Shown one piece after another: positions 1 through 7,556 of a stretch of DNA of 12,893 bases. The DNA is taken from assembly GCA_030830285.1 (NCBI GenBank), contig JAURNF010000160.1:1-12893 (forward strand), written 5' to 3'. The first letter of the stretch is position 1. Every line of letters starts with the position of its first letter. The DNA comes from Candidatus Kapaibacterium sp. GTDB taxonomy: Bacteria > Bacteroidota > Ignavibacteria > Kapaibacteriales > Kapaibacteriaceae. The translations under genes were made by a program, and so were the position numbers. The notes beneath the pieces were generated by a model, which worked only from the letters and a program-made list of their open reading frames with translations, was not told the origin of the DNA and made no database searches.

Positions 1-837
1 CTTGCACTGTGGCACCAGGAGTGTGAGCGCAGCATCACACGTCTGACGCGCGCGATTGACACGGTGAGCGTTGGTATGATCAGCGGAGCTGTAGGAACCT
101 TCGAGCACTTATCACCTGCGGTAGAAGAGTACGTTTGCGAACGTCTTGGATTACGGCCAGCGCCTGTGAGCACGCAAGTGATCCAACGTGATCGTCATGC
201 CGAATACCTCACGACGTTGGCGCTTGTTGGAGCATTCCTTGAGAAGATCGGCACAGAGATTCGACATCTACAACGGACGGAAGTGCGTGAGGCTGAAGAG
301 TATTTCTCGCCTGGTCAGAAGGGTTCGTCGGCGATGCCGCACAAGCGCAATCCTATTCTCAGCGAGCGCATCTGCGGTCTAGCTCGGTTGTTGCGTTCGA
401 ACTCGATGGCTGCGATTGAAAACAATGCACTCTGGCACGAACGGGATATCTCGCATAGCTCTGTTGAGCGTGTGATCTGTCCTGACTCGACGATAGCGCT
501 CGACTACATGTTGCACTTGGCGACAGGTCTGATTGATCGCCTTCTCGTGTATCCCGACGCGATGCAGCGCAATCTGGAACTAACTCACGGACTTCCCTTC
601 TCGCAAAGCGTCATGCTTGCCCTCATTGGCAAGGACGTCACGCGCGAGGATGCCTATCGGATGGTGCAGCGAAACGCGATGCGCACGTGGGAGACGAAGA
701 CTCCACTACGTCAGACGTTGGCGGAAGACCAGGAGATCACAGCCCTTCTCTCTGCTACGGAGCTTGACGCGATCTTTGACGGGCGACGCATGCTCTCTAA
801 TGTTGATACCATCTTCCGCCGGTGCGGACTGTCATGA
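1..837 (+). CDS. purB: Adenylosuccinate lyase, C-terminal two thirds (5' end outside window)
   Basis: Adenylosuccinate lyase cleaves SAICAR to AICAR plus fumarate and adenylosuccinate to AMP plus fumarate, in cytosolic purine synthesis. The reading frame is open from base 1, so the start lies upstream; 278 residues are visible of a protein usually about 430-480 long. The fumarase/aspartase superfamily signature GSSAMPHKRNP is encoded at 322-354 and includes the flexible-loop serine used as catalytic base. The following LWHERDISHSSVERV stretch is typical of PurB rather than of ArgH, FumC or AspA. The C-terminal helical domain is complete and ends in a TGA at 835-837. That stop overlaps the start of the next gene (ATGATGA), which implies translational coupling. 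No frameshift is seen. The family call is secure; only the missing N-terminus is unseen. Confidence 0.96.
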   Translation, partial: LALWHQECERSITRLTRAIDTVSVGMISGAVGTFEHLSPAVEEYVCERLGLRPAPVSTQVIQRDRHAEYLTTLALVGAFLEKIGTEIRHLQRTEVREAEEYFSPGQKGSSAMPHKRNPILSERICGLARLLRSNSMAAIENNALWHERDISHSSVERVICPDSTIALDYMLHLATGLIDRLLVYPDAMQRNLELTHGLPFSQSVMLALIGKDVTREDAYRMVQRNAMRTWETKTPLRQTLAEDQEITALLSATELDAIFDGRRMLSNVDTIFRRCGLS

Positions 838-2348
838 TGAATGTGCGTGTTGCTCTGATCGCCATGATGATCTTCGCAGGAATCGCCTCCTACGACTGCC
901 TTGCGCAGAAGGCAATTGCTGATGGGAAGCAATTGGCGAAGACGTATTGTCAGAGCTGTCACGTTCAACCGTCACCAGAGGATCTCGACAAGACAACGTG
1001 GGTAGCAAAAGTCTTCCCGATGATGCGACGCTACATGGGTCTAGATCCACTGCCACAGCACGATGTTCTGCCCCACGATCTCAAGGCATTGTATCCTACC
1101 TCTCCGATGATGACCGAGGACGAGTGGTTCACGGTTGCGCAATGGTACATCGACAATGCGCCAACGGCACTCGAACCTCCCGCATCGGTGAATGTGCGTG
1201 GTGTCACAAGTGTGTTCACACATGTACCTGTGAAAAGGCTTGGCACGATTCCGATGACAACGTTTGCTACGTACGATGCGACATCTAGTAGCATCCTGCT
1301 GGGTGATGCGTTGTCAAATGCGCTGTACATTGTTCATGCACAAGGTTCGATTACGAACACGGTGCCGGTTGGTGGACCGCCGTCGCACGTAGCACTGCGC
1401 GGGCGCAAATGGTACGTTACGTCGATGGGAAAACTACTCCCGCACGACTCAGCAGTAGGAGCGCTTATTGAGATCGCGTGGAGTGCTGATACACCAGGCA
1501 CTAGCACCACGAAGACGCTCATTGACTCATTGCGCAGGCCAACGCATGTTCTCGTTGAGGATCTCAATGGAGATGGGCGCGATGACTTTCTCATTTGTGA
1601 GTTTGGTAATCTGATCGGTCAGTTCGGTTGGTATGAGGTGTTCGACGGTGGTCGTACGAAGTACCACCAACTCTCACCGCTTCCTGGTGCAATACGAGCG
1701 GTCATCCACGACATGAATGGTGACCGCAGACCAGACATTCTTGTGCAAATGGCACAGTCTCGAGAGTCAATTGTTCTGTATACCAACATGGGCGGTGGCA
1801 AGTTCTCGTCGCGTGAGATCCTGTCATTCCCTCCATCGCGTGGCTCGTCGTCGTTCCGCCTCGTGAATGCGGATTCTGATCCAGCCATGGAGATTCTCTA
1901 CACGGCTGGTGACAATGGCGACTATGATCTACCGCCGTATAAGCCATATCACGGCGTCTACATCTTCGATCAGACGCCAAGCGGTTGGAAGCAGACAATG
2001 TTCCAGAGATTAGATGGTGCCTACGGTGCTTTGTTAGCCGACTTCTCTGGAGATGGTAAGGACGATCTGTTCTCGTTTAGTTACTTCCCACGGTTTGATC
2101 GAGGCGACTACGATCTTGTTCGCTTTGATCAGGATGTGCTTACAACATCGAATACTTCATGGCGCGTATCGGGCGCTTCACTTGGTCGATGGCTTGTATC
2201 CGACGTTGCTGACGTTGACAACGATGGGGACCTCGACGTGGTCCTTGGGAATGTGTCCATAGGACCAGGCATTGTACCGGATGATCAAGCTGTCACATGG
2301 ACATCAAGCGGTGTGATTGCTGTGATATTGCGCAACACGACTCGGTAA
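834..2348 (+). CDS. Secreted monohaem cytochrome c fused to FG-GAP/VCBS repeats
   Basis: This is a 504-residue exported protein of unknown specific function. Residues 1-24 form a signal peptide (hydrophobic ALIAMMIFAG core, likely cleavage after CLA). A small c-type cytochrome domain follows, with one haem site CQSCH at 39-43 and two candidate distal ligands, the PMM motifs at 62-64 and 91-93. From about residue 240 there are repeated calcium-loop motifs of the D-x-N-x-D-x-x-x-D kind: DLNGDGRDD (243), DMNGDRRPD (293), a degenerate one near 344, DFSGDGKDD (403) and DVDNDGDLD (460). They are spaced 50-60 residues apart, as in FG-GAP beta-propeller blades. A GTG at 822 is in frame, but I prefer ATG 834 because it overlaps the purB stop and opens the signal peptide. 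An electron-transfer or ligand-binding role in the periplasm or at the cell surface is inference. There is no T9SS-like tail. Confidence 0.88.
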   Translation: MMNVRVALIAMMIFAGIASYDCLAQKAIADGKQLAKTYCQSCHVQPSPEDLDKTTWVAKVFPMMRRYMGLDPLPQHDVLPHDLKALYPTSPMMTEDEWFTVAQWYIDNAPTALEPPASVNVRGVTSVFTHVPVKRLGTIPMTTFATYDATSSSILLGDALSNALYIVHAQGSITNTVPVGGPPSHVALRGRKWYVTSMGKLLPHDSAVGALIEIAWSADTPGTSTTKTLIDSLRRPTHVLVEDLNGDGRDDFLICEFGNLIGQFGWYEVFDGGRTKYHQLSPLPGAIRAVIHDMNGDRRPDILVQMAQSRESIVLYTNMGGGKFSSREILSFPPSRGSSSFRLVNADSDPAMEILYTAGDNGDYDLPPYKPYHGVYIFDQTPSGWKQTMFQRLDGAYGALLADFSGDGKDDLFSFSYFPRFDRGDYDLVRFDQDVLTTSNTSWRVSGASLGRWLVSDVADVDNDGDLDVVLGNVSIGPGIVPDDQAVTWTSSGVIAVILRNTTR

Positions 2349-2349
2349 G

Positions 2350-4380
2350 CTAGTCGTCGATGAGAATAGTATGTGTTGTTGTGATACCGCTGCGCACAGC
2401 AAGGACATAACACAAGCCGCGATATCCGTCTGGTATCATTCCATTGAGCTGGCCGGCTTCCGTGCCACGGTGGAAACGCGTAAGAACTTGACCAAGAACG
2501 TTCGTCGCAATTGCATCATCAGCGCGGATCGAGATTGCACGACCTTCGATGCGAATGCTCGATGCGGGATCAAACAATCGTGCTCGATCCGTTACGCACA
2601 CATCATTCAGCGTGAGCCGTCCGTGCACGAGCTGGGTACGTGTTGAAGAGGGTGTGACGATAACCGTATCGATGCCAAGTTGTATTGCTGCGGAGTCGCC
2701 CAACACTGCAATCGCCTCAACACGACGAAATGTGCTACGAGCCTCCCGAGAAAGACTGAACGGTATGTCAACTGTCGTGTATTGTTGTTTTGACCGATAG
2801 CGTCGTTCAATGGGTATAAGAACTGGCTGGTAAAGCCGCAGTGAGATCGTGCCCCGTAGAGAGGCTTGTCCATTCACTCGTTCGATCCGGACGAACACCG
2901 CAACTGTGTCCCCTGTCCTTGCCCGTAGCTGATCGACGACGACTCGAATCTCGTCCCCCGCCAGAGGGATAACTGGCATGTCGATGAATCGTCGAGTGAT
3001 ACAACCGCCTATCTCGATATCAGCCGCCACACGGCGAAAGCTCGTGTCTGCAGGAAGCACTAATCTCTCCGATCCGGCCCTTGCAACACTATCGAGGTAC
3101 CACAATCGGACTGTGCCGTAGGTCGCGCGGAATACGATGTGATGACGATCGTTCATGACCGTATCTGTGCCGACGATCATACACGAAGGTAACGCAGGCC
3201 GAGCAACAGTCTCGTTGTAACGAGTTATGCGAAGGACACCCTCAGTACCTGGCTGAGCACCGTGCGATGTTCGAGTATCGGATGTATCGAGTTGTGAGCC
3301 ACCGCTAGCTCCACCTCCCCGTTGCACACGTAGGTTTCGAAGAACATTGATGTTCGATACCTGGAGAAGTCCTCCAGCTCCACCACCGCCTGGACCGTAA
3401 CGAAAGATTGTGCCATGCGTGCTCCCACCAATCCCACCCGATACGTGGCACCAGAGTGAGCCAACAACCGTATCAGTGAGAAGTGTGATGGAGCCTCCAC
3501 TACCACCACCTCCCGCTCCATCGGCATATGCATCCTCACCATCGCTACCTGACACATCGAGTGCTGCCTCTGCACTGGCGATGATGACGGGTGCCTTCAT
3601 GAGAATAGCTCCTCCGCCAATACCCCCAGCTCCCCCGCGGAGGTCATTTTGATGTCCAGTCCCACCTGCACTTCCGAGATAGATTCGAAGACGGCTCGTA
3701 TCACTTGATGGAATCAGCCGAGGATCATGCACAAGCATGGTATCACTGACCGTGTACGCGGTTGTCGTTGCACCACCACGTCCACCATTTGAAACAAGCG
3801 AACCTCCATATCCTCCGCCATTTCGTGCATGACCATTACGGGTCGGCAACGCACCCTCTGTAACGAATGCTATTGACGATTCCATCGTGTCGCGACTATT
3901 ACTGGCCTGCCTGAGACTTCGATAACCAGCATTCCTAGCGTTGAAGGTTCTGCTGAGGTATAGTGTGTCACGTGCACAGATCGCGAGCACACCGCCGAAG
4001 TCACCGTTCCATGGCATCGCATGCACGGCTGAATCACCGCTGAGCTCTGAGGCATCAATTACTCGAACGACCTGAAGATTCTCACGTGCGTGATAGACAC
4101 CCGTAAACGGATGTCGGAGGTAGGCATTCGGGCTAACGATCGTATCAATTGTGTTGAATTCAGCGACACCAACGAGTGTTGAATCCGCAGACATTGCTTG
4201 GTGCAGGAGGACCTGATCTCCTGGTCGGAAGAATGAGGGAATCGAGAGCACAATCGTGCGTGAGCAAGAGTCGATATCGACGACCCTGCATGCACGATTG
4301 TACCTAGCGAACTGTCCGCTCATCGTCATGCACATTGCGATGAACGTGCCGAACAAGATCGTGGAGTTGACGAAGTTCAT
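2350..4380 (-). CDS. Secreted glycine-ladder surface protein with T9SS-like C-terminal domain
   Basis: This is a 676-residue protein, last of four secreted proteins in a row. The order is: signal peptide 1 to about 22 (hydrophobic STILFGTFIAMCMTM); a beta-rich N-terminal part to about 180; a glycine-rich region at about 183-380; and a beta-sandwich part at about 470-560. The glycine-rich region alternates GGxGG clusters (RGGAGGIGGGAI, AGGGGSGGSI, GPGGGGAGGL) with short hydrophobic beta strands. Within the beta-sandwich part, GDTVAVFVRI followed by SLRLYQPVL recalls a cohesin-like fold. The last 80 residues (GQVLTRF, then CYVLAVRSG and TILIDD) look like a type A T9SS sorting domain, although the usual NP motif near its start is missing. 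ATG 4380 forms an ATGA overlap with the upstream stop; an ATG at 4395 would add five residues. Neither start has a clear Shine-Dalgarno. A surface adhesin or matrix role is inferred. Confidence 0.82.
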   Translation of the reverse strand: MNFVNSTILFGTFIAMCMTMSGQFARYNRACRVVDIDSCSRTIVLSIPSFFRPGDQVLLHQAMSADSTLVGVAEFNTIDTIVSPNAYLRHPFTGVYHARENLQVVRVIDASELSGDSAVHAMPWNGDFGGVLAICARDTLYLSRTFNARNAGYRSLRQASNSRDTMESSIAFVTEGALPTRNGHARNGGGYGGSLVSNGGRGGATTTAYTVSDTMLVHDPRLIPSSDTSRLRIYLGSAGGTGHQNDLRGGAGGIGGGAILMKAPVIIASAEAALDVSGSDGEDAYADGAGGGGSGGSITLLTDTVVGSLWCHVSGGIGGSTHGTIFRYGPGGGGAGGLLQVSNINVLRNLRVQRGGGASGGSQLDTSDTRTSHGAQPGTEGVLRITRYNETVARPALPSCMIVGTDTVMNDRHHIVFRATYGTVRLWYLDSVARAGSERLVLPADTSFRRVAADIEIGGCITRRFIDMPVIPLAGDEIRVVVDQLRARTGDTVAVFVRIERVNGQASLRGTISLRLYQPVLIPIERRYRSKQQYTTVDIPFSLSREARSTFRRVEAIAVLGDSAAIQLGIDTVIVTPSSTRTQLVHGRLTLNDVCVTDRARLFDPASSIRIEGRAISIRADDAIATNVLGQVLTRFHRGTEAGQLNGMIPDGYRGLCYVLAVRSGITTTHTILIDD

Positions 4381-5801
4381 TGAATGCGACGCCATCGTTG
4401 AGTCGATGAATCATACCAGAACCATGAACACGCGCCGGGACGGATGTCAGCGTTTAAAGCGTCAGGTAGCCATAATCGTTGACCGTTTGGTACGGCTAAC
4501 TCCTCATGCACGAGTGTGATTTCATTCTGCCCGACATTGCACAGAAGAACTATGCGACCGGCGTTCACGGGTGAAAGGCCAGTTACCCGTGCACCAAGTC
4601 CACCTTGGATTCGGCGTGCTGCATACTCCGTGCATTGCACCACAGTACCTGCTACTTCAATGACATCTTCATCTGGTGCTGGAAGCAACCTGGCTGTGCG
4701 ATGCGAGAGCTCGCCAGAAACGTTGAGATCAAACGTGTGCGTTGTAGTATGTGTTGACAGGAGTGCAAGCGCTGTGCGATTCAGTCCTGGCGGTCGGACG
4801 TCGTCAGCACTACCGAGATAGACATCGCCATCGGCTACGATAGCCAGACCACGATCCGTTGTACGAAACAGTCCGCCTATCGTGAGTGTCCCGCTGTGTT
4901 CAGATGCTATTGCACGTCCCAGAACGCCTATTCCAATGCCCGTTGAGCCACCTGCTCGTAGATCAGCCGTTCCATGCACACCCATCGTGATCGTAGTTGA
5001 GCCCGCTCCGCCGCCACGAATTCCTATGCCAAGCAGACCAGTGCACGTATCAGTTGCAGCTGTTGAGTTCGAGGCCGAGTGCCCGACAACTCCAACTCGC
5101 AGGTAGGGTCCAACCGTCGGATACGCAAGCGAGCGAGACGACCCTATGATACCTGTGCCTTCGGTATTCGCGTGAGCGATGATGCCAACATGCTCATTCC
5201 CTGCCGCCACGATTTCCATTCCACGCCTGGGTGGCTGAGTGCCACCTATCTCAATCGCAGTACCTGAGCCAGAAATGAGCGCGTTGTATCGAATCCCAAC
5301 ACCACCAGTGATATCAATTCCTGTCGAAAGAGTAGGGCGCATACTCCCCTGTCCACCGCCGAGTCGAATACCGGTACCTGTGCCATTCGCAACAGAAGAA
5401 AGGACCAGGCCAGCATTCTCTGTTCCTGTCAGTCCAATGTCACTAATAAGCAGTCCGCTACTTGTTGACGCACCACTTAATGAGATAACAAGACCCTTCC
5501 CATTCGTTGTCGGGATGCTTGCAACTCGAACGAGTTCGCTTGGTGCGGCTCCGGTGTAATGTCCGATGCTGAGAGGTCCTCGCATCCAGGTTCCACCCAT
5601 CCCGTCGATTTCAAGGGTGCGAATAGAACCGCCTGCGCCGGCGAGAACGCGAATTGGCATTCCCGCCGGGGCACGTTGAGCAATCACAAGGGGTGCGTTT
5701 GTTGTTGACTCAACACGGTTCGTACTCAATCCCTGTGCAGACAGTCGCACGCTGCATGGGATGAGCGCAACAGCAATGAGGATGAGCAGCGCCACAGTCA
5801 T
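4377..5801 (-). CDS. Secreted Gly-x-x-Ile repeat fibre protein
   Basis: This is a 474-residue secreted protein that I do not recognise as a named family. Residues 1-22 form a signal peptide (TVALLILIAVALIP core, cleavage near LSA/Q). Residues about 105-330 carry a ladder of short glycine-led strands: GIRLGG (144), GIDITGG (161), GIRYN (169), AIEIGG (182), GMEIVA (194), GIIAH (206), GVVGHS (237), GIGIRGG (258), GVHGTA (274) and GVLGRA (291). Such repeats fit a beta-helix or trimeric fibre shaft. The C-terminal section from about 383 (GRIVLLCNVGQNEITL, then FWYDSSTQRW) resembles the capping domain of phage structural and fibre proteins. The start lies 3 nt after the upstream stop and the end overlaps the next gene by ATGA, so it is part of a tight operon. 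There is no sorting domain. A cell-surface fibre is inferred. Confidence 0.8.
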   Translation of the reverse strand: MTVALLILIAVALIPCSVRLSAQGLSTNRVESTTNAPLVIAQRAPAGMPIRVLAGAGGSIRTLEIDGMGGTWMRGPLSIGHYTGAAPSELVRVASIPTTNGKGLVISLSGASTSSGLLISDIGLTGTENAGLVLSSVANGTGTGIRLGGGQGSMRPTLSTGIDITGGVGIRYNALISGSGTAIEIGGTQPPRRGMEIVAAGNEHVGIIAHANTEGTGIIGSSRSLAYPTVGPYLRVGVVGHSASNSTAATDTCTGLLGIGIRGGGAGSTTITMGVHGTADLRAGGSTGIGIGVLGRAIASEHSGTLTIGGLFRTTDRGLAIVADGDVYLGSADDVRPPGLNRTALALLSTHTTTHTFDLNVSGELSHRTARLLPAPDEDVIEVAGTVVQCTEYAARRIQGGLGARVTGLSPVNAGRIVLLCNVGQNEITLVHEELAVPNGQRLWLPDALNADIRPGACSWFWYDSSTQRWRRIQ

Positions 5802-5804
5802 TGA

Positions 5805-6713
5805 CTAGTTCGGACGGACGAGCATCCATGCAATGCGATCTGCTGATCCAAGGGGAACCGACGTCTCAACAGTGAAGGTGTCGTTGACGTCGTCAATCGC
5901 AGTAATACTTAGGCCAATGGTTGTGCCTGCTGGATTCATCATCGTGATCAATGGAATCGACCCTGATGTAATGTCGGTACCGACAGGGATGACATGCACG
6001 AATGCTCCAACGGCTGGAATGAAGATTCCTCGTCGAACATCGGATAGTGGCTTTCGCCATTGAAGGTCTCCCGTCGGAGATCCTGTTAGCACCATGCCAT
6101 CGGTGTCAGGTGCTACTCCAGGCAATGTATATGTGATGTCCTGCGTTTGCTCTCGTGACCGAAATGCTGTGTAGTTCGTGCCTGATGCAAATGGTTCGGC
6201 AAAGCGCAATTCAGTTGACGTGCCGGAGTTCGAGAGGAGAACTGTTGCACCGAGATCAATAGGTGCATTCGGTGTCGACGTACCGAGTCCGATGAATCCC
6301 TGACGTGCACCGGCAGCACCATTGATGCGGAGTCGCTCAACTCCATTAGAAGCGATGATGACGTCTTGTTCGTTTGATGTGCCGAGATACTGTTCACCAG
6401 CAGCGGTGCCACCCTTTGTGATTGCAGATCCAGCCAGACCCCAGTAAGCGGCATCGGCCCATGTGAGTGTCGACTGCCCAGTCGTAACGGTTGAAACCGT
6501 AAGGACCTGTCCAGCGCTTCCTTGCTGCGCCGGCAATAGCATCGTGTAACCAGTCACTCCCGTTTGAGGTAGTGATAGCGAGATTGTTGAAGGCTGTGTA
6601 TTGCGAAGGTTGAGCGTTCCGGCGGTTTGGCTCTGTGCCCAACCGTCAAGGGTTGTCCCGCAAACAAGAGCGAACAGACCGATGAGGTATACGATTACTC
6701 GTAGATGGTGCAT
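5805..6713 (-). CDS. Secreted tail-fibre-like protein
   Basis: This is a 302-residue exported protein with a signal peptide (VIVYLIGLFALVCG, cleavage near GWA/QSQ at residue 26). ATG 6713 is chosen because a GGAG sits 5 nt upstream; ATG 6764 would add 17 residues that disturb the signal peptide and has no ribosome site. The protein carries a fibre-type pattern: YWGLAG (90), LGTSNEQDVII (110), NGVERLRI (123) and IGLGTSTPNAPID (141). This pattern is common in secreted fibre-like proteins of Bacteroidota relatives and in phage tail fibres. A short module, YT-hydrophobic-P ... G-x-VLT ... L-x-W, occurs twice, at about 56-86 and 195-220. Residues about 227-302 form a C-terminal beta domain homologous to that of the upstream neighbour. 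The gene lies 70 nt after that neighbour and 3 nt before the next. A structural or adhesive surface role is inferred. Confidence 0.82.
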   Translation of the reverse strand: MHHLRVIVYLIGLFALVCGTTLDGWAQSQTAGTLNLRNTQPSTISLSLPQTGVTGYTMLLPAQQGSAGQVLTVSTVTTGQSTLTWADAAYWGLAGSAITKGGTAAGEQYLGTSNEQDVIIASNGVERLRINGAAGARQGFIGLGTSTPNAPIDLGATVLLSNSGTSTELRFAEPFASGTNYTAFRSREQTQDITYTLPGVAPDTDGMVLTGSPTGDLQWRKPLSDVRRGIFIPAVGAFVHVIPVGTDITSGSIPLITMMNPAGTTIGLSITAIDDVNDTFTVETSVPLGSADRIAWMLVRPN

Positions 6714-6718
6714 GGTGA

Positions 6719-6722
6719 CTCC
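6719..6722 (-). promoter_or_regulatory. Shine-Dalgarno deciding the start of the 302-aa fibre protein
   Basis: GGAG on the minus strand lies 5 nt before ATG 6713. The upstream in-frame ATG at 6764 has no such site, so this element decides the start. Good Shine-Dalgarno sites are rare in this window. Confidence 0.65.
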
Positions 6723-6783
6723 ATGAGTTGTGGTGAAGATGTAGAGTGGGATCGTGGTAGTCATCTACGCCGCAGGAGAGTGA

Positions 6784-7512
6784 CTATTCCGTGATTTCCC
6801 ATGAGATGAGCTCTGTTTCGAGTAACGGCGCTGCTGCCACGATGGTGATCGTGCCGTCGGTAAGGTTGACCTGGGCAGTCAGTGCGATATGTGTCGTGCT
6901 ATTCAGCAGCAGCAACGTGACACGAGTAGCCGATGTGATTGTCACACCGGGTGAGATTGAAAACTGGTGCGATACGTTGTTCCCTCGGATGACGCCCCTG
7001 GTTGCTGGTGCGCGTCGCTGTCCGATAGTGAGTGTGGATCCCTGCCGCTGCACACGGATCCCATCTTCGCCAATGAGAGTCACTGGGCCGGCCAGCTCAT
7101 TGATTGAGGTTACGAGTCCAGTAAAGGACGGGCTGAGTGCATCGGCGATGTGGGCATGCAGTGCATGCTCTGCATATGGCACGCGTGAAGGCCGAATTCG
7201 TGGAAGGCGCTCTGGTTCGCCCTCGATACTGTAACCGATCGAAGCCGACGCGCTTTGAAGAAACACATCTGGTATCTGCGTAGTAAGTCCACACAGAAGA
7301 CTGCATCGTCCGCTGACGAAGCGACCCGACAGCACCTCTTCTGCAATTGCTGTCCCGTCTGTGCTTGCAGTGTAGTACCGAATGTGAACGCTATACCATC
7401 CGTCACGTATCGTCTCATCTTCAATTGAGATCGATAGGCCTAATCCTAACTGCGCTGCAGCAGGTAGAACACTCAGGAGCGCACAGGAGGCAGATATGAG
7501 TAGTAACCGCAT
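6784..7512 (-). CDS. Secreted fibre-associated protein, first of the cassette
   Basis: This is a 242-residue exported protein with a clear signal peptide (RLLLISASCALLSVLPAAA, cleavage after AAA at 20). The mature N-terminal part (about 21-105) is beta-rich and contains two cysteines at 70 and 74. VPYAEHALHAHIADAL (111-126) is the "SVPYA..A..A" linker often seen in secreted fibre proteins. A SINELAGPVTLIGEDGIRV strand pair follows (136-154), of the "LNGLSG.V.L" type. Residues 171-242 form a beta domain matching the C-terminus of the next protein. No named family is assigned. The start is the only good ATG; the nearest purine-rich stretch, GAGG, ends just one base before it and can pair with CCTC upstream. 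The gene lies 40 nt after the 167-aa membrane protein, so it may be co-transcribed or have a weak start of its own. Confidence 0.82.
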   Translation of the reverse strand: MRLLLISASCALLSVLPAAAQLGLGLSISIEDETIRDGWYSVHIRYYTASTDGTAIAEEVLSGRFVSGRCSLLCGLTTQIPDVFLQSASASIGYSIEGEPERLPRIRPSRVPYAEHALHAHIADALSPSFTGLVTSINELAGPVTLIGEDGIRVQRQGSTLTIGQRRAPATRGVIRGNNVSHQFSISPGVTITSATRVTLLLLNSTTHIALTAQVNLTDGTITIVAAAPLLETELISWEITE

Positions 7513-7513
7513 A

Positions 7514-7524
7514 CCTCGTAGAGG
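7514..7524 (-). promoter_or_regulatory. Possible hairpin covering the ribosome site of the 242-aa gene
   Basis: On the minus strand CCTC-TAC-GAGG ends one base before ATG 7512. The GAGG is the only Shine-Dalgarno-like sequence here, is too close to the start for normal use, and can pair with the CCTC. The stem is only 4 bp, so the effect may be nil. Confidence 0.25.
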
Positions 7525-7541
7525 CAGCGAAGGAGCACAAC

Positions 7542-7556
7542 GTGACGTTGCGTCAC
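7542..7556. repeat. Short perfect inverted repeat at the end of the 167-aa gene
   Basis: GTGACG and CGTCAC form a 6-bp stem with a 3-nt loop, overlapping the TGA stop at 7553-7555. It lies just before the 40-nt gap leading to the secreted-protein cassette. No T-run follows on the minus strand, so an intrinsic terminator is unlikely. It could be an operator half-site pair, an mRNA hairpin, or chance. Confidence 0.4.

Noticed and set aside
3300..3830. Tandem DNA repeats or a CRISPR-like array
   Set aside because: The repeated look comes from codons for the glycine-rich protein. Units vary in length and sequence, and the reading frame stays open.
4377..7512. Prophage or phage tail-fibre origin
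   Set aside because: The fibre-like genes have bacterial signal peptides, and no capsid, portal, terminase, integrase or lysis gene is near. The resemblance is limited to modules.
7542..7556. Inverted repeat as an intrinsic terminator
   Set aside because: The stem is only 6 bp and no T-run follows on the minus strand.
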